64,000 bases of DNA from a bacterium (GCA_029945665.1 JAQSCZ010000097.1:42645-106644); one strand, 5' to 3'. Counted from the first letter of the stretch, positions 25,458 to 34,510 are shown. Notes: a model not told the origin generated them from the letters alone. Numbers and translations are program-made.

Positions 25458-26879
25458 ATGAAAAAAATTATCTTCGTTTCCTTGTTAATCCTTCTTATTC
25501 GCAATGGATCTTCGCAAGTCATTATTTCCGGTCAAATAAAAAATGCCCCAGACTCTAGTGAGGTCACTATCACCCGATATAAAAGCAGTTTTGAATTTGA
25601 AAAAATTATACTCGGCAAGGTAATGCCCGACAAAGACGGTAAATTTATCCTACACTTAAATTTTGACAAAGCGGGCGAAGCTACTTTTGGCATCGCTGAT
25701 CAAGTAACCTATATGTATCTGGTACCAAAAGACAGTCTAAACATGACTATCGATTATGAACGGTTTGATTCTAGTTTACTTTATAGTGGAAAGGGCTCTG
25801 CTGACAACAATTATATGGCTGCAGATTTACTAGCCAATTTTAATTGGAATGCTCAACTGCACAGGGAATTCACTGACGCCAATAAATTTGCCGCATTTGA
25901 AGATAGCCTAGAAAGGGAAAATCAATTATTTTTAAAAAAATATAAGAGCTCCACTTTTACAAAAGAATTCTACACCCATATTACAGCGACAACAAAATAC
26001 AGATACATATATCCGCGCTTTATGTTCAAGATCAGATATAACCCCGAAACCAACGCTATGGAAGAAGCAAAAGTGCCTGAAAACTATTTCGATTTTTTGA
26101 AAAAAATGAACATTAATGATCAACAAGCTGCCGAAAATAGCACTTACGAAAGCGCATTAGGCAATACCTATTTTTATGAAATCTGTTACCCTAAAATCTT
26201 AAAAGAAGTTGCAGATTCGCTTTCTCCCAAAGAAAAAACAACACTTTTGCTAACCAAAGAATACAATGTTAGAAAAACGCTTTTTAAAGATGAAATAAGG
26301 GATTATCAATTAACCTATTTTATGAATATGCACATCTCTCAAGCCGCTTCTGATGTTAAACTATTAGAGGAATTTATGAAAGCTTACAGAATGGATTGTA
26401 AAAACCTAACCTATATTAGTATCATAGAAAATCTTTATGTTCAAACCATGAGCCTGGCCAAAGGCCGACCCGCACCTGAATTTGTTTTATTAGATGCCGA
26501 AGGTAAGCAAGTTGCACTTTCTTCACTTAAAGGCAAAGTTGTATATATTGATTTCTGGGCTACTTGGTGTGCGCCCTGCCTGAGCGAGATGCCTAATTCA
26601 CATAAGCTCAGCGAAAAATTCAAAGACAATAAAGATGTTGTTTTTCTATATGTCAATGTAAGAGATGATGAAGAAAATTGGAAAAAATTCATTGCCAAAG
26701 GAACACTTCAAGGTGTTAATCTTTTCGCCAACGAAACACAATCTTCTGAACTTTATAAAGTCTACAATTTCAAAGGCATTCCCCATTATGTGCTTATAGA
26801 TAAAAACGGCAATCTTATCAATGCCGATGCCGAACGACCTAGTAGTATAGAACAGGAAATTTTAAAAGCACTTGAATAG
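25458..26879 (+). CDS. TlpA-like thioredoxin-family protein (paralogue 2)
   Basis: A 473-residue paralogue of the protein at 19488, with the same architecture. It has signal peptide MKKIIFVSLLILLIRNGSSQ, a beta-rich N-terminal domain (QVIISGQIKNAPDSSEVTI) and a conserved YSGKGSADNNYMAADLL block. A helical linker follows, then a C-terminal thioredoxin domain starting at GRPAPEFVLLDAEGK. The redox motif is WCAPC (Cys371 and Cys374), where paralogue 1 has WCGPC; the differing central residues may tune the redox potential. The cis-Pro is in FKGIPHYVLID. It stands alone and converges on mfd. Confidence 0.85.
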   Translation: MKKIIFVSLLILLIRNGSSQVIISGQIKNAPDSSEVTITRYKSSFEFEKIILGKVMPDKDGKFILHLNFDKAGEATFGIADQVTYMYLVPKDSLNMTIDYERFDSSLLYSGKGSADNNYMAADLLANFNWNAQLHREFTDANKFAAFEDSLERENQLFLKKYKSSTFTKEFYTHITATTKYRYIYPRFMFKIRYNPETNAMEEAKVPENYFDFLKKMNINDQQAAENSTYESALGNTYFYEICYPKILKEVADSLSPKEKTTLLLTKEYNVRKTLFKDEIRDYQLTYFMNMHISQAASDVKLLEEFMKAYRMDCKNLTYISIIENLYVQTMSLAKGRPAPEFVLLDAEGKQVALSSLKGKVVYIDFWATWCAPCLSEMPNSHKLSEKFKDNKDVVFLYVNVRDDEENWKKFIAKGTLQGVNLFANETQSSELYKVYNFKGIPHYVLIDKNGNLINADAERPSSIEQEILKALE

Positions 26880-26894
26880 GAAATTGTTGATTGG

Positions 26895-29800
26895 TTAATA
26901 ACATTGTTGCAAATCCTCCAACACCATGGTGGCTTGCTGTATGGTGTGCACAGATTTGGTGATTAATAGCAAAGACTTACTCGTTTGCTTCATCTCGAAT
27001 TTATGCGGATTAGTAGCCACATATTGCAATACTTTCATAAAGGCCGTACTATCAAAAATAGCTGCTTTCTCGTTATTAGGGAAATACAATTTCAATAAAC
27101 TTTTTTCTAAATTTATTTTCTCAAAGCCCATGGCCTTGCCCATCCATTTTAAACGCATTGAAGATAACAGTGTACTCACCTCGGCAGGATATTTTCCAAA
27201 CCGATCGATTAACATTTCTATGAATTTCGACAACTGTTCTTCATTGCCAACCTTACTCAATTCGGAATACAATGCCAAACGCTCGGGCATATTGCGCACA
27301 TAGTTTTCGGGTATCAACATATCCAAGTCGGTATCTACTTGGCAGTCGCGGCTACTGACATTCTCTTCTTCACCGGCAAACAATTCATTGAACTCGTCGT
27401 GTTTCAATTCGCGAATAGCCTCATCTAATATTTTATGGTACATATCAAAACCAATTTCGGAGATGAAACCACTTTGTTCGCCACCCAGTAAATTACCCGC
27501 TCCCCTTATATCCAAGTCGCGCATGGCCACATTAAATCCTCCGCCTAAATCGCTGTATTCTTCAATCGTACTCAATCTCTTTTTCGCATCGGAAGTCAAC
27601 ACATTTAATGGAGGTGACAATAAATAACAATAGGCTTTTCTATTGCTACGACCTACCCTTCCTCGCATCTGGTGCAAATCGCTCAACCCAAACATGTGGG
27701 CATTATTAATAATGATGGTATTGCAATTGGGTATATCTAAACCCGCCTCAATAATCGTAGTTGCCAATAGTACATCATAATCACCTTCAACAAATCGCAC
27801 CATTACATTTTCAAGATCATGACCTTCCATTTGACCATGTGCCACAGCCACTCTTATGCCCGGCATTAATTGCTCCACCATGGCTTGGTATTCATATAAA
27901 TCTTTCACACGGTGGTGAACAAAATACACCTGCCCTCCTCTGTCTAACTCATAGCTCAATGCTTTTTTAATAATCTCTTTATTAAAAATTTGCAATTCCG
28001 TTTTAATGGGAAAACGATTGGGTGGTGGTGTATTAATAACCGATAAATCGCGAGCACCCATCAAAGAAAAATGCAAGGTACGCGGTATCGGTGTAGCCGT
28101 TAAGGTAAGCGTATCTAAATTAACTCTTAATTCTTTTAATTTATCCTTTACAGCGACTCCAAATTTCTGTTCTTCATCTATAATTAATAAGCCCAAATCT
28201 TTGAACTTAATATCTTTTCCAACCAAACGATGGGTACCAATTAAAATATCAACTTTACCATCGGCCACATCTTTTAATGTCTTTTTTATTTCGGCCGCAC
28301 TTTTAAATCTATTGACATAATCTACTGTCACAGGAAAAGCACTTAAACGCTCTTTGAAGGTGCGATAATGCTGATGCGCCAATATGGTGGTTGGCACCAA
28401 TACTGCCACTTGCTTACTATCGTTTACAGCTTTGAATGCAGTGCGTATAGCGACCTCCGTTTTACCAAAACCAACATCGCCACATAACAAGCGGTCCATT
28501 GGTTTTTCGCTTTCCATATCGCGTTTTATTTCTTCTGTCGTCTTGGCTTGATCGGGTGTATCTTCATACAAAAACGAAGCTTCTAACTCCATTTGCAAAT
28601 AGGTATCCGGACTGAAAGCAAACCCTGGTTGTGCTTTGCGTTTGGCATATAAGGCAATGAGCTCGCGAGCAATGTCTTTTACTTTTTTCTTAGTAGTGGC
28701 TTTTTGTTTTTCCCAAACACCACTTCCCAATTTATGTAAACTCGGTTCGTTGCCATCTTTGCCACTAAACTTCGAAATTTTGTGCAATGAATTGACATTT
28801 ACAAAAAGTAAGTCGCCATCGCGGTAGGAAATTTTAACAGCTTCTTGTACCACACCATTCATGTTCATGCGTTGCAATCCCATAAACTTTCCGACCCCAT
28901 GATCAATATGCGTCACAAAATCACCAGGCCTTAATTCGCTCAGTTCTTTTAATGTTAAGGCAGTGCTTTTTGAATACCCTTTTTTATGCACTTTATACCT
29001 GTAATACCTTTCGAACAATTGATGTTCGGTATAACAGGCCATCTTCAATTCCTTGTCTAAAAAACCTTCGGCCAAACCATGATAAATAGGCACCACATTA
29101 ATTTGCTTCTGCCTATCTTGAATAATGGCTAACAGTCTTTCAATTTGTTTACCTGTATCACTAAACACCAAATTCATGATATTATTCAGTTCATTGGCTT
29201 GCAAATGATTGAGTAACATCTCTACATTTTTTTGAAACAGCGGTTGAGGTTCTATACTAAAACGAAACGTTTGTTGCGCCTTAAAAGCCGTCATACTGCT
29301 GGTTTCTATGATGGTAGAATAACTTACAATATTGCTTTTTATTTCACCTGGCGTTAACAACATGCGCTCGGGGTGCTGCTCATTTTCTATCAATGTTCCC
29401 CATTGCTTATTTAAGTATTCGAACTGATCGTTAAAATGCTTAGTAGCAATAATAGATTCCTTTGGTAAATATTTAAAGAAAGATACTTTTTCTCCTGCAA
29501 TGCCGGCACTTTGAATATTTGGAATGATGGTTAAAAATGCAATTTTCGCGATTGATAATTGGGTTTCAATATCGAACGTACGGATGGTTTCCACCTCATC
29601 GCCATCGAGTTCGATGCGGTAAGGTTGTTCGTTCGAAAAGCTAAAAATATCGATGATGCCGCCACGTATGGCATATTGTCCAGGTTCATAAACAAAGTCT
29701 TCGCGTTCGAACTCATTTTCATCTAAAAAATCAGCTAAGAAATTGGTATCCAGTTTTTCTCTAACATTGATATTAAACGAGTTGTGCTCAAGTCGTTCAT

Positions 29801-30206
29801 TGCTAATTACTTTTTCCGAAATACTTTCGGGAGTAGCAATAACAATGTATGGATGGGTAGCATGTTGTAAGCGTGAAATAACTTCGGCTCTGGTTTGTAT
29901 TTGATCGTTACTAACTTCTTCGAATTCAAATACCCGTTTAAAACTATCAGGCAAAAGCAATATTTCATTGTCGGAAATAAGGTGTTGTAAGTCGCTGCGC
30001 AAAAATTCGGCTTCCTCCATTTCGGGGACAAGTACTAAGATGGATTGCGCTGTTTCGGCATAGATGGATGCCAATGCTACTGCGAATGAAGAGCCGATGA
30101 GACCTTCGAAATGGGCAATAAAAGGTTGTGAATTTCTGTGTTGACTTAGAAATTCTTTAATTTGATGATGTTGACCAAAAGCTTCTACCAGTTCTCTTAC
30201 TTTCAA
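26895..30206 (-). CDS. mfd: Transcription-repair coupling factor
   Basis: A 1103-residue SF2 translocase that displaces stalled RNA polymerase at lesions and recruits UvrA. Visible in order are the N-terminal UvrB-like module (GQYAIRGGIIDIFSF, about 155-170), the RNA polymerase-interacting CarD-like domain (LRPGDFVTHIDHGVGKFMGL) and the Walker A motif GDVGFGKTEVA (about 575-585). Next come IIDEEQKFG, TATPIPRTL, the helicase motif VI MRGRVGRSN and the C-terminal TRCF domain. The length is normal. The best start is TTG at 30206 (MKVRELVEAF); no ATG precedes the conserved N-terminus in this frame. Confidence 0.95.
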   Translation of the reverse strand: MKVRELVEAFGQHHQIKEFLSQHRNSQPFIAHFEGLIGSSFAVALASIYAETAQSILVLVPEMEEAEFLRSDLQHLISDNEILLLPDSFKRVFEFEEVSNDQIQTRAEVISRLQHATHPYIVIATPESISEKVISNERLEHNSFNINVREKLDTNFLADFLDENEFEREDFVYEPGQYAIRGGIIDIFSFSNEQPYRIELDGDEVETIRTFDIETQLSIAKIAFLTIIPNIQSAGIAGEKVSFFKYLPKESIIATKHFNDQFEYLNKQWGTLIENEQHPERMLLTPGEIKSNIVSYSTIIETSSMTAFKAQQTFRFSIEPQPLFQKNVEMLLNHLQANELNNIMNLVFSDTGKQIERLLAIIQDRQKQINVVPIYHGLAEGFLDKELKMACYTEHQLFERYYRYKVHKKGYSKSTALTLKELSELRPGDFVTHIDHGVGKFMGLQRMNMNGVVQEAVKISYRDGDLLFVNVNSLHKISKFSGKDGNEPSLHKLGSGVWEKQKATTKKKVKDIARELIALYAKRKAQPGFAFSPDTYLQMELEASFLYEDTPDQAKTTEEIKRDMESEKPMDRLLCGDVGFGKTEVAIRTAFKAVNDSKQVAVLVPTTILAHQHYRTFKERLSAFPVTVDYVNRFKSAAEIKKTLKDVADGKVDILIGTHRLVGKDIKFKDLGLLIIDEEQKFGVAVKDKLKELRVNLDTLTLTATPIPRTLHFSLMGARDLSVINTPPPNRFPIKTELQIFNKEIIKKALSYELDRGGQVYFVHHRVKDLYEYQAMVEQLMPGIRVAVAHGQMEGHDLENVMVRFVEGDYDVLLATTIIEAGLDIPNCNTIIINNAHMFGLSDLHQMRGRVGRSNRKAYCYLLSPPLNVLTSDAKKRLSTIEEYSDLGGGFNVAMRDLDIRGAGNLLGGEQSGFISEIGFDMYHKILDEAIRELKHDEFNELFAGEEENVSSRDCQVDTDLDMLIPENYVRNMPERLALYSELSKVGNEEQLSKFIEMLIDRFGKYPAEVSTLLSSMRLKWMGKAMGFEKINLEKSLLKLYFPNNEKAAIFDSTAFMKVLQYVATNPHKFEMKQTSKSLLLITKSVHTIQQATMVLEDLQQCY

Positions 30207-30232
30207 ATGCCTAGCTTTTATAAAAAGGAATG

Positions 30233-30240
30233 CAAAGGTA
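30233..30240 (-). promoter_or_regulatory. Putative -7 element TACCTTTG for mfd
   Basis: TACCTTTG on the minus strand matches TAnnTTTG and lies 26 bp upstream of the mfd TTG start, which gives a short leader. Confidence 0.5.
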
Positions 30241-30293
30241 AGGCTTTTAATAGTTTCTCAAATTCAATCCATCGCGATAAAGTAAATTTTTAC

Positions 30294-30301
30294 TAAATTT
30301 G
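30294..30301 (+). promoter_or_regulatory. Putative -7 element TAAATTTG for the zeta-like kinase gene
   Basis: TAAATTTG matches TAnnTTTG and lies immediately before the ATT ATC codons where the kinase frame seems to begin, which would imply a leaderless or nearly leaderless transcript. Confidence 0.45.
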
Positions 30302-30303
30302 CG

Positions 30304-30882
30304 ATTATCAAAAACAATTTATACATAATTGCCGGTTGTAATGGCGCTGGAAAAACTACTGCCTCATTTACTATTTTACCTGAAATATTAAATTGTATGG
30401 AATTTATAAATGCAGATGAAATTGCAAAGGGTTTATCACCATTTCAGCCTGAAAAAGTAGCATTTGAGTCAGGCAGAATAATGTTAAATAGGATTAACGA
30501 ATTGATGAAGAGTGATTCAAATTTCGCGTTTGAAACAACCCTATCAACTAAAAGTTATAAAAACAAAATAGCTTTAGCTAAACAAAATAACTACAAAGTT
30601 ATTTTATTGTTCTTTTGGCTTCGTAAAGTTGAATTAGCCATAAAAAGAGTAGAAAAAAGAGTGGTTGAGGGAGGGCATTCAATTGAAACTGAAATTATAA
30701 AAAGGAGATATGTTAATGGCATTAAAAATCTATTCAAAATATACATACCAATTGTTGATGAAATTATGATATTTGATAATTCTGAAGGCAAATATGATTT
30801 AATAGCAGAAAAAACTTCAGACAGTGAATTGCATATTATAAATGCAAAAAAATACTACGATTTAAAAAAATACGAAAAATGA
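30304..30882 (+). CDS. Zeta-toxin-like P-loop kinase (COG4185-type)
   Basis: A predicted small P-loop kinase of about 192 residues. In-frame codons upstream of the first ATG (30397) encode LYIIAGCNGAGKTTASF, a Walker A motif at residues 11-19, so the functional protein must start earlier, at near-cognate ATT 30304 or ATC 30307. Next come FINADEIAKGLSPFQPEKVA, SGRIMLNRINELM and FAFETTLSTKSY, then basic lid-like WLRKVELAIKRVEKRV and EIIKRRYVNGIKNL. The pattern matches zeta-like/predicted ABC-type ATPases (COG4185); true zeta toxins phosphorylate UDP-GlcNAc. Its stop overlaps the start of a 48-codon gene, which suggests a two-gene module. If only 30397 is used, the protein lacks the P-loop and is inactive. 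Confidence 0.75.
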   Translation: MIKNNLYIIAGCNGAGKTTASFTILPEILNCMEFINADEIAKGLSPFQPEKVAFESGRIMLNRINELMKSDSNFAFETTLSTKSYKNKIALAKQNNYKVILLFFWLRKVELAIKRVEKRVVEGGHSIETEIIKRRYVNGIKNLFKIYIPIVDEIMIFDNSEGKYDLIAEKTSDSELHIINAKKYYDLKKYEK

Positions 30883-31025
30883 AAAATTACAAAAGAAGTG
30901 CCGATCAAATTAAAATCCTAAAAGGGATGGATAAAGTGTATGATCAACTCATTGAATTCAAGAAACGATCGAACAGTGTACTGGTGATATTAAAAGATGA
31001 TAAAATTATAGAAATCAAACCATAA
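30879..31025 (+). CDS. 48-residue protein overlapping the zeta-like kinase, candidate antitoxin or partner
   Basis: ATG at 30879 overlaps the kinase TGA (ATGA) and the frame ends with TAA at 31023-31025. The product is 48 residues, rich in Lys: MKNYKRSADQIKILKGM, then a helix-like YDQLIEFKKRSNS, ending in VLVILKDDKIIEIKP. No signal peptide or known domain is seen. The tight overlap and small size resemble antitoxin or cofactor genes next to zeta-like kinases. That role is inference. Confidence 0.65.
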   Translation: MKNYKRSADQIKILKGMDKVYDQLIEFKKRSNSVLVILKDDKIIEIKP

Positions 31026-31102
31026 TATGGTTTGAACGTCATTTTTCAAAGGCAAACAAATTAAAAAACGATCTTTGTAAAAATTATTTAATGTATTTTC
31101 AA

Positions 31103-32041
31103 ATGACGAAATTGTATACCAAATTACCAATTCTTTTGTGGTTTGCTTGTTTTAGTGACCTATCCTTATCGGCACAAACGATTGATAAAAGTTATATCGG
31201 CCATTGGTTTCATTACACTGTTGGCAGCCCTGCAAAGCCAGATAGCAACTATACCAAGCTAGATACTTTTGTAGAAATGATATTTAGAAAAGATGGCACT
31301 TATAATTACAAAGGCTACATTAAAACAGATGTTTTTACGCCAGGTAAAGGGCATTTAAAATTCAAGAAAAACTTTCGTTATATGGATGGCAACTATCAAA
31401 TCGAAGATAATACTTTAACACTTTTATCGGGCTTTAAAGCAGATGAAATTGACTTGTGCACCACTTACGAATTTGAATCCATTACCAATAAATTTAAACA
31501 AGAAGTGAGTTATTTTAGACTATGGGATACCCGCAGTTTTTATGAATATGCCATGGTTGAAAAAACAACCAATAATGAAAATTTTTTAAGTCATAAAAGA
31601 AAACTACAGTCTTTCTACATATTGTCAGAATTGACTAAAACCATTGACTCTACTGCGTTCTGGACGAACTCACCTGATTGCCCATATGAGATAGACTGGC
31701 CTAAGCCCGCTTTACTTGATATGAAGACACCTCTTAAAAAAAGCCAGTTAGATTCTATCAATAATTTAGTCGAGGATCTTGATCGAATGTATAGTTACGA
31801 CACTAACAATCGACTGAACCGCTTTTACTACAGTGCTAAAAAGGAGAAAACTTTTTTTTATATGATCAGCTATATTGGTGAAGCGAGTGAGCAGAATACG
31901 AACATTCATTCAATCAAAGACAGCAAGGATGAAACGGAGTATATATTTATAAGAGATGAAAAAAATTGTTTACAAAGGATTGAACAATTCAATTCAGCGC
32001 ATCAATTAATAATGGCCTATTATTTGGCAAGGGAAAATTGA
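31103..32041 (+). CDS. Secreted protein of unknown function
   Basis: A 312-residue protein with signal peptide MTKLYTKLPILLWFACFSDL and a likely cleavage after LSAQ. An ATG at 31091 four codons earlier is also possible. The N-terminal part (YIGHWFHYTVGS, FRKDGTYNYKGYI, YMDGNYQIEDNTLTLLSGF) looks like a small lipocalin-like or copper-resistance-like beta domain, as in many proteins annotated as lipocalin-like in this phylum. The C-terminal part (about 200-312) is helical and unfamiliar. No T9SS tail is present. It stands alone. Confidence 0.6.
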   Translation: MTKLYTKLPILLWFACFSDLSLSAQTIDKSYIGHWFHYTVGSPAKPDSNYTKLDTFVEMIFRKDGTYNYKGYIKTDVFTPGKGHLKFKKNFRYMDGNYQIEDNTLTLLSGFKADEIDLCTTYEFESITNKFKQEVSYFRLWDTRSFYEYAMVEKTTNNENFLSHKRKLQSFYILSELTKTIDSTAFWTNSPDCPYEIDWPKPALLDMKTPLKKSQLDSINNLVEDLDRMYSYDTNNRLNRFYYSAKKEKTFFYMISYIGEASEQNTNIHSIKDSKDETEYIFIRDEKNCLQRIEQFNSAHQLIMAYYLAREN

Positions 32042-32161
32042 CAATAGGTAATTCGCGGTTTGCATCCTTTAAAACCTTATGATAAATTGCATTGATTAGA
32101 ACTTCAACGCTCTATAGCTAAAGGGACAGTATGACCTGATATTGGGCAGTTCCAAATTCGC

Positions 32162-32175
32162 AGTTGGCAGTTGGA
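32162..32175 (+). repeat. Two AGTTGGC-type units (solo repeat remnant)
   Basis: AGTTGGC at 32162-32168 is followed directly by AGTTGGA at 32169-32175. This is the same 7-bp unit as in the 4089-4158 cluster, but with no gene attached. Confidence 0.6.
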
Positions 32176-32383
32176 ATCTGTGGTTGATAAATTACTTTCA
32201 ACATCAATTAGAATTATAAAACAAAAACATACCACCTAGTCTGTTTTTCAAAAAACCAATCGTGAACTCGCAACTTTGAAAGGGGTTGAATAACGCTTGA
32301 AAAACAATACAATTTTGATTACTTGCAATAACAAAACTTAGTTCAAAAACAACATTCAAGCACTTCGTGGTTGGGGAAAATAC

Positions 32384-32397
32384 ATACCACTTGGTAT
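32384..32397. repeat. Inverted repeat ATACC-ACTT-GGTAT
   Basis: Five-bp perfect arms flanked by AAAATAC and TTTTTT, 6 bp beyond the stop of the minus-strand Kazal gene. It may act as that gene's terminator. The same arm sequence occurs in both copies of the 153-bp repeat. Confidence 0.5.
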
Positions 32398-32402
32398 TTT
32401 TT

Positions 32403-32891
32403 CTAATACTTCGAAAACATCTTCACCACCCCTGTTTTGGTGCTGGTTTGAACAATAATTAAATAAACGCCTGTCTTTACTACCGACATGTCGAATTGGA
32501 TTTGGGTACGCGTAAAATTATTAATAAACCTTTGCTCCCATATTTTACCATACATATCCGCAATCATTAAAGTACAATTGCCATATACAAAATCGGGGAA
32601 ACTTAAGTTAATAGTTAAGGGGGTATTGACAGTTACTGGATTGGGATAAAAATCGAGATTAATGCCACTGTTAGGACAAACACCGCTGGTGTATAAAGTT
32701 ATCCCATGGTTGTTCATGGCTTCGCATTCATTGCGGTAGGTAATATTATCGCAACCGCAAACAGGATTGTAAAAAGGATAATTACACATATAGAAAGGTT
32801 GAACCTTGGCTGTGTTGATACAAGGCTGTATCAATTGTGCCTTTGCCAAACTGGCAAATCCAACGAGTAATATGTATAGAATGATTCTCAA
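32403..32891 (-). CDS. Kazal-domain protein with T9SS sorting domain
   Basis: A 162-residue secreted protein. The signal peptide is best read from TTG 32891 (MRIILYILLVGFASLAKAQ), directly after the serS stop. An ATG at 32930 would overlap serS by 37 bp and put charged residues first. The middle has a Kazal-type pattern with six cysteines spaced as in the family (CINTAK...YMCNYPF, NPVCGCDNITYRNECEAM and SGVC). Kazal domains inhibit serine proteases. The last 75 residues are a T9SS sorting domain (LDFYPNPVTVNTPL, KTGVYLIIVQT). A surface or secreted protease inhibitor is plausible. Confidence 0.75.
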   Translation of the reverse strand: MRIILYILLVGFASLAKAQLIQPCINTAKVQPFYMCNYPFYNPVCGCDNITYRNECEAMNNHGITLYTSGVCPNSGINLDFYPNPVTVNTPLTINLSFPDFVYGNCTLMIADMYGKIWEQRFINNFTRTQIQFDMSVVKTGVYLIIVQTSTKTGVVKMFSKY

Positions 32892-32893
32892 GT

Positions 32894-34162
32894 TTATATA
32901 GAAGTGAACCCTAAATAAGGATGCAAACATTCCGGGAGGTTGATACCTGTTTCGGTTTGGTTGTTTTCCAATAAAGAGGCCACAATTCTTGGTAACGCTA
33001 AAGCACTGCCATTTAGTGTGTGCACCAGTTCATTTTTACCATCTTTGGTTTTATAACGGCATTTCAAACGGTTGGCCTGAAAGGTTTCGAAGTTCGATAC
33101 AGAGCTCACCTCTAACCATCTTTGTTGTGCTCCACTCCATGCTTCAAAGTCGTAAGTCATGGCACTGGCAAAACCCATATCACCACCACATAAACGCAAT
33201 ATTCTGAATTTTAAACCCAACTTAGTCATTAGCATTTTAACATGCTCCAACATACTCTCCAATATCTCGTAACTTTGAGAAGGATGGGCAATTTGTACAA
33301 TCTCTACTTTATCAAATTGGTGCAATCTATTTAATCCTCTAACATGTGCCCCATAACTGCCTGCTTCTCTTCTAAAACAAGGGGTATAACCGACATTGCG
33401 AATTGGCAATTCTTCTTCTTTTAAAATTACATCGCGGTAGATATTGGTAATGGGTACTTCGGCTGTTGGTATTAAATATAAATTATCGGTCTTATCGTGG
33501 TACATCTGCCCTTCTTTATCGGGCAACTGACCGGTACCATAACCGCTGGCTTCGTTTACTAAAATGGGAGGTTGTACTTCGTAATAACCTGCTTTGATCG
33601 CTTCATCTAAAAAGAAATTAATCAAGGCTCTTTGCAAACGGGCACCTTTGCCTTTGTAAACTGGGAAACCAGCACCTGTTATTTTATTACCCAATTCAAA
33701 ATCGATGATATCGTATTGGGCGGTCAGTTCCCAATGGGGTTTGGCGTTTGCTGGCAATACAGGTTCGGCACCCCACTCGTAAACGGTTTCGTTTTCTTCG
33801 GGTGTTTTACCGAATACTACTTTTTCGGCAGGAGCATTGGGTACTTCGTATAATTTTTGGGTCAATTTACTATCCAATTCGGCTAACTCGGTCTCCAATT
33901 GTTTAGAGGCTTCCTTTAATTCAACCGACTCGGCTTTTTTAGCATCGGCTTCGGCTTTGTTACCACTTTTAAACAAATCGCCAATTTCTTTGGCCAATAC
34001 ATTGCCTTTCGCTAGGTTTTGTTCGAGCAAAGTTTGTTTGGCGCGTTTGGATTCATCGAGCGCAAGTATTTGTTGAATGTCTGCAGCTCTGTCGACACCT
34101 CGTTTGGCAAGGCGTGCAATGATTTCGTCGGTTTGATTTCGGATGGCTGTAAGGGTGAGCAT
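32894..34162 (-). CDS. serS: Serine--tRNA ligase
   Basis: A 422-residue class II aminoacyl-tRNA synthetase that charges tRNA-Ser. The N-terminal coiled-coil arm (about 25-105, Lys/Glu-rich with LLEQNLAKGNVLAKEIGDLF) is followed by the catalytic domain. TAEVPITN holds the serine-binding motif. Motif 2 is in CFRREAGSYGAHVRGLNRLH and motif 3 in LNGSALALPRIVASLLENN. It is full length with ATG at 34162. Downstream, the Kazal gene starts within a few bases of its stop. Confidence 0.97.
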   Translation of the reverse strand: MLTLTAIRNQTDEIIARLAKRGVDRAADIQQILALDESKRAKQTLLEQNLAKGNVLAKEIGDLFKSGNKAEADAKKAESVELKEASKQLETELAELDSKLTQKLYEVPNAPAEKVVFGKTPEENETVYEWGAEPVLPANAKPHWELTAQYDIIDFELGNKITGAGFPVYKGKGARLQRALINFFLDEAIKAGYYEVQPPILVNEASGYGTGQLPDKEGQMYHDKTDNLYLIPTAEVPITNIYRDVILKEEELPIRNVGYTPCFRREAGSYGAHVRGLNRLHQFDKVEIVQIAHPSQSYEILESMLEHVKMLMTKLGLKFRILRLCGGDMGFASAMTYDFEAWSGAQQRWLEVSSVSNFETFQANRLKCRYKTKDGKNELVHTLNGSALALPRIVASLLENNQTETGINLPECLHPYLGFTSI

Positions 34163-34476
34163 AAATATTACTGCAAATTAAGTAGGTTAAAGTGAAAAAT
34201 CCCTCATTTTAATTGAATTTGAGGCACAATTGTCAGAATTATTTAGCCACAGATGCGCAGATGATTTTTAAATATGAGCTTAGTATTGATTTATTACACA
34301 GATTAAATTGACCCATTTTAATATATAAATCTGCGAATAAATTCTTTTCATTTACAGACGAATACCTGTAAATTGTGTTCAAAAAAATACCAAAGCAGCC
34401 AAAATTAAATATTAAAAAAAAAGAGTTAATAAAAATCGGGCTGAAATTGAATTTTATGAATATTGCTATAGAAAAC
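34163..34476. other. Intergenic region with degenerate repeats
   Basis: This stretch upstream of the small lipoprotein gene is very A+T rich and contains an AGCCACAGAT-type repeat (34245-34310). A short GTG-initiated frame at 34375-34563 has no recognisable features and crosses the putative promoter, so it is not called. Confidence 0.55.
34245..34310 (+). repeat. AGCCACAGAT/ACACAGATT degenerate repeat, left copy
   Basis: Contains AGCCACAGATGCGCAGATG (34245-34263) and, after a spacer, TTACACAGATTAAAT. This kind of CACAGATT intergenic repeat is common in Bacteroidota. An inverted counterpart lies at 36177-36195. Confidence 0.6.
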
Positions 34477-34484
34477 TATATTTG
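34477..34484 (+). promoter_or_regulatory. Putative -7 element TATATTTG
   Basis: Matches TAnnTTTG about 90 bp before the lipoprotein ATG at 34575. It would place a strong hairpin (34493-34510) near the 5' end of the transcript. Confidence 0.4.
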
Positions 34485-34492
34485 CAATTGTT

Positions 34493-34510
34493 GGTCCCAT
34501 GGAAGGGACC
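34493..34510 (+). promoter_or_regulatory. 5'-leader hairpin GGTCCC-ATGGAA-GGGACC
   Basis: Perfect 6-bp GC-rich arms (34493-34498 and 34505-34510) in an otherwise A+T-rich leader, just after the putative promoter. It might stabilise the mRNA. There is no T-run, so it does not look like a terminator. Confidence 0.45.

Larger units (their letters stand above)
32042..32402. other. Intergenic region with repeat remnants, no gene
   Basis: The 361-bp gap contains two tandem AGTTGGC-type units (32162-32175) like those flanking the four-helix gene at 4.1 kb, and an ATACC-N4-GGTAT inverted repeat at 32384-32397. No coding remnant was recognised. Confidence 0.6.
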
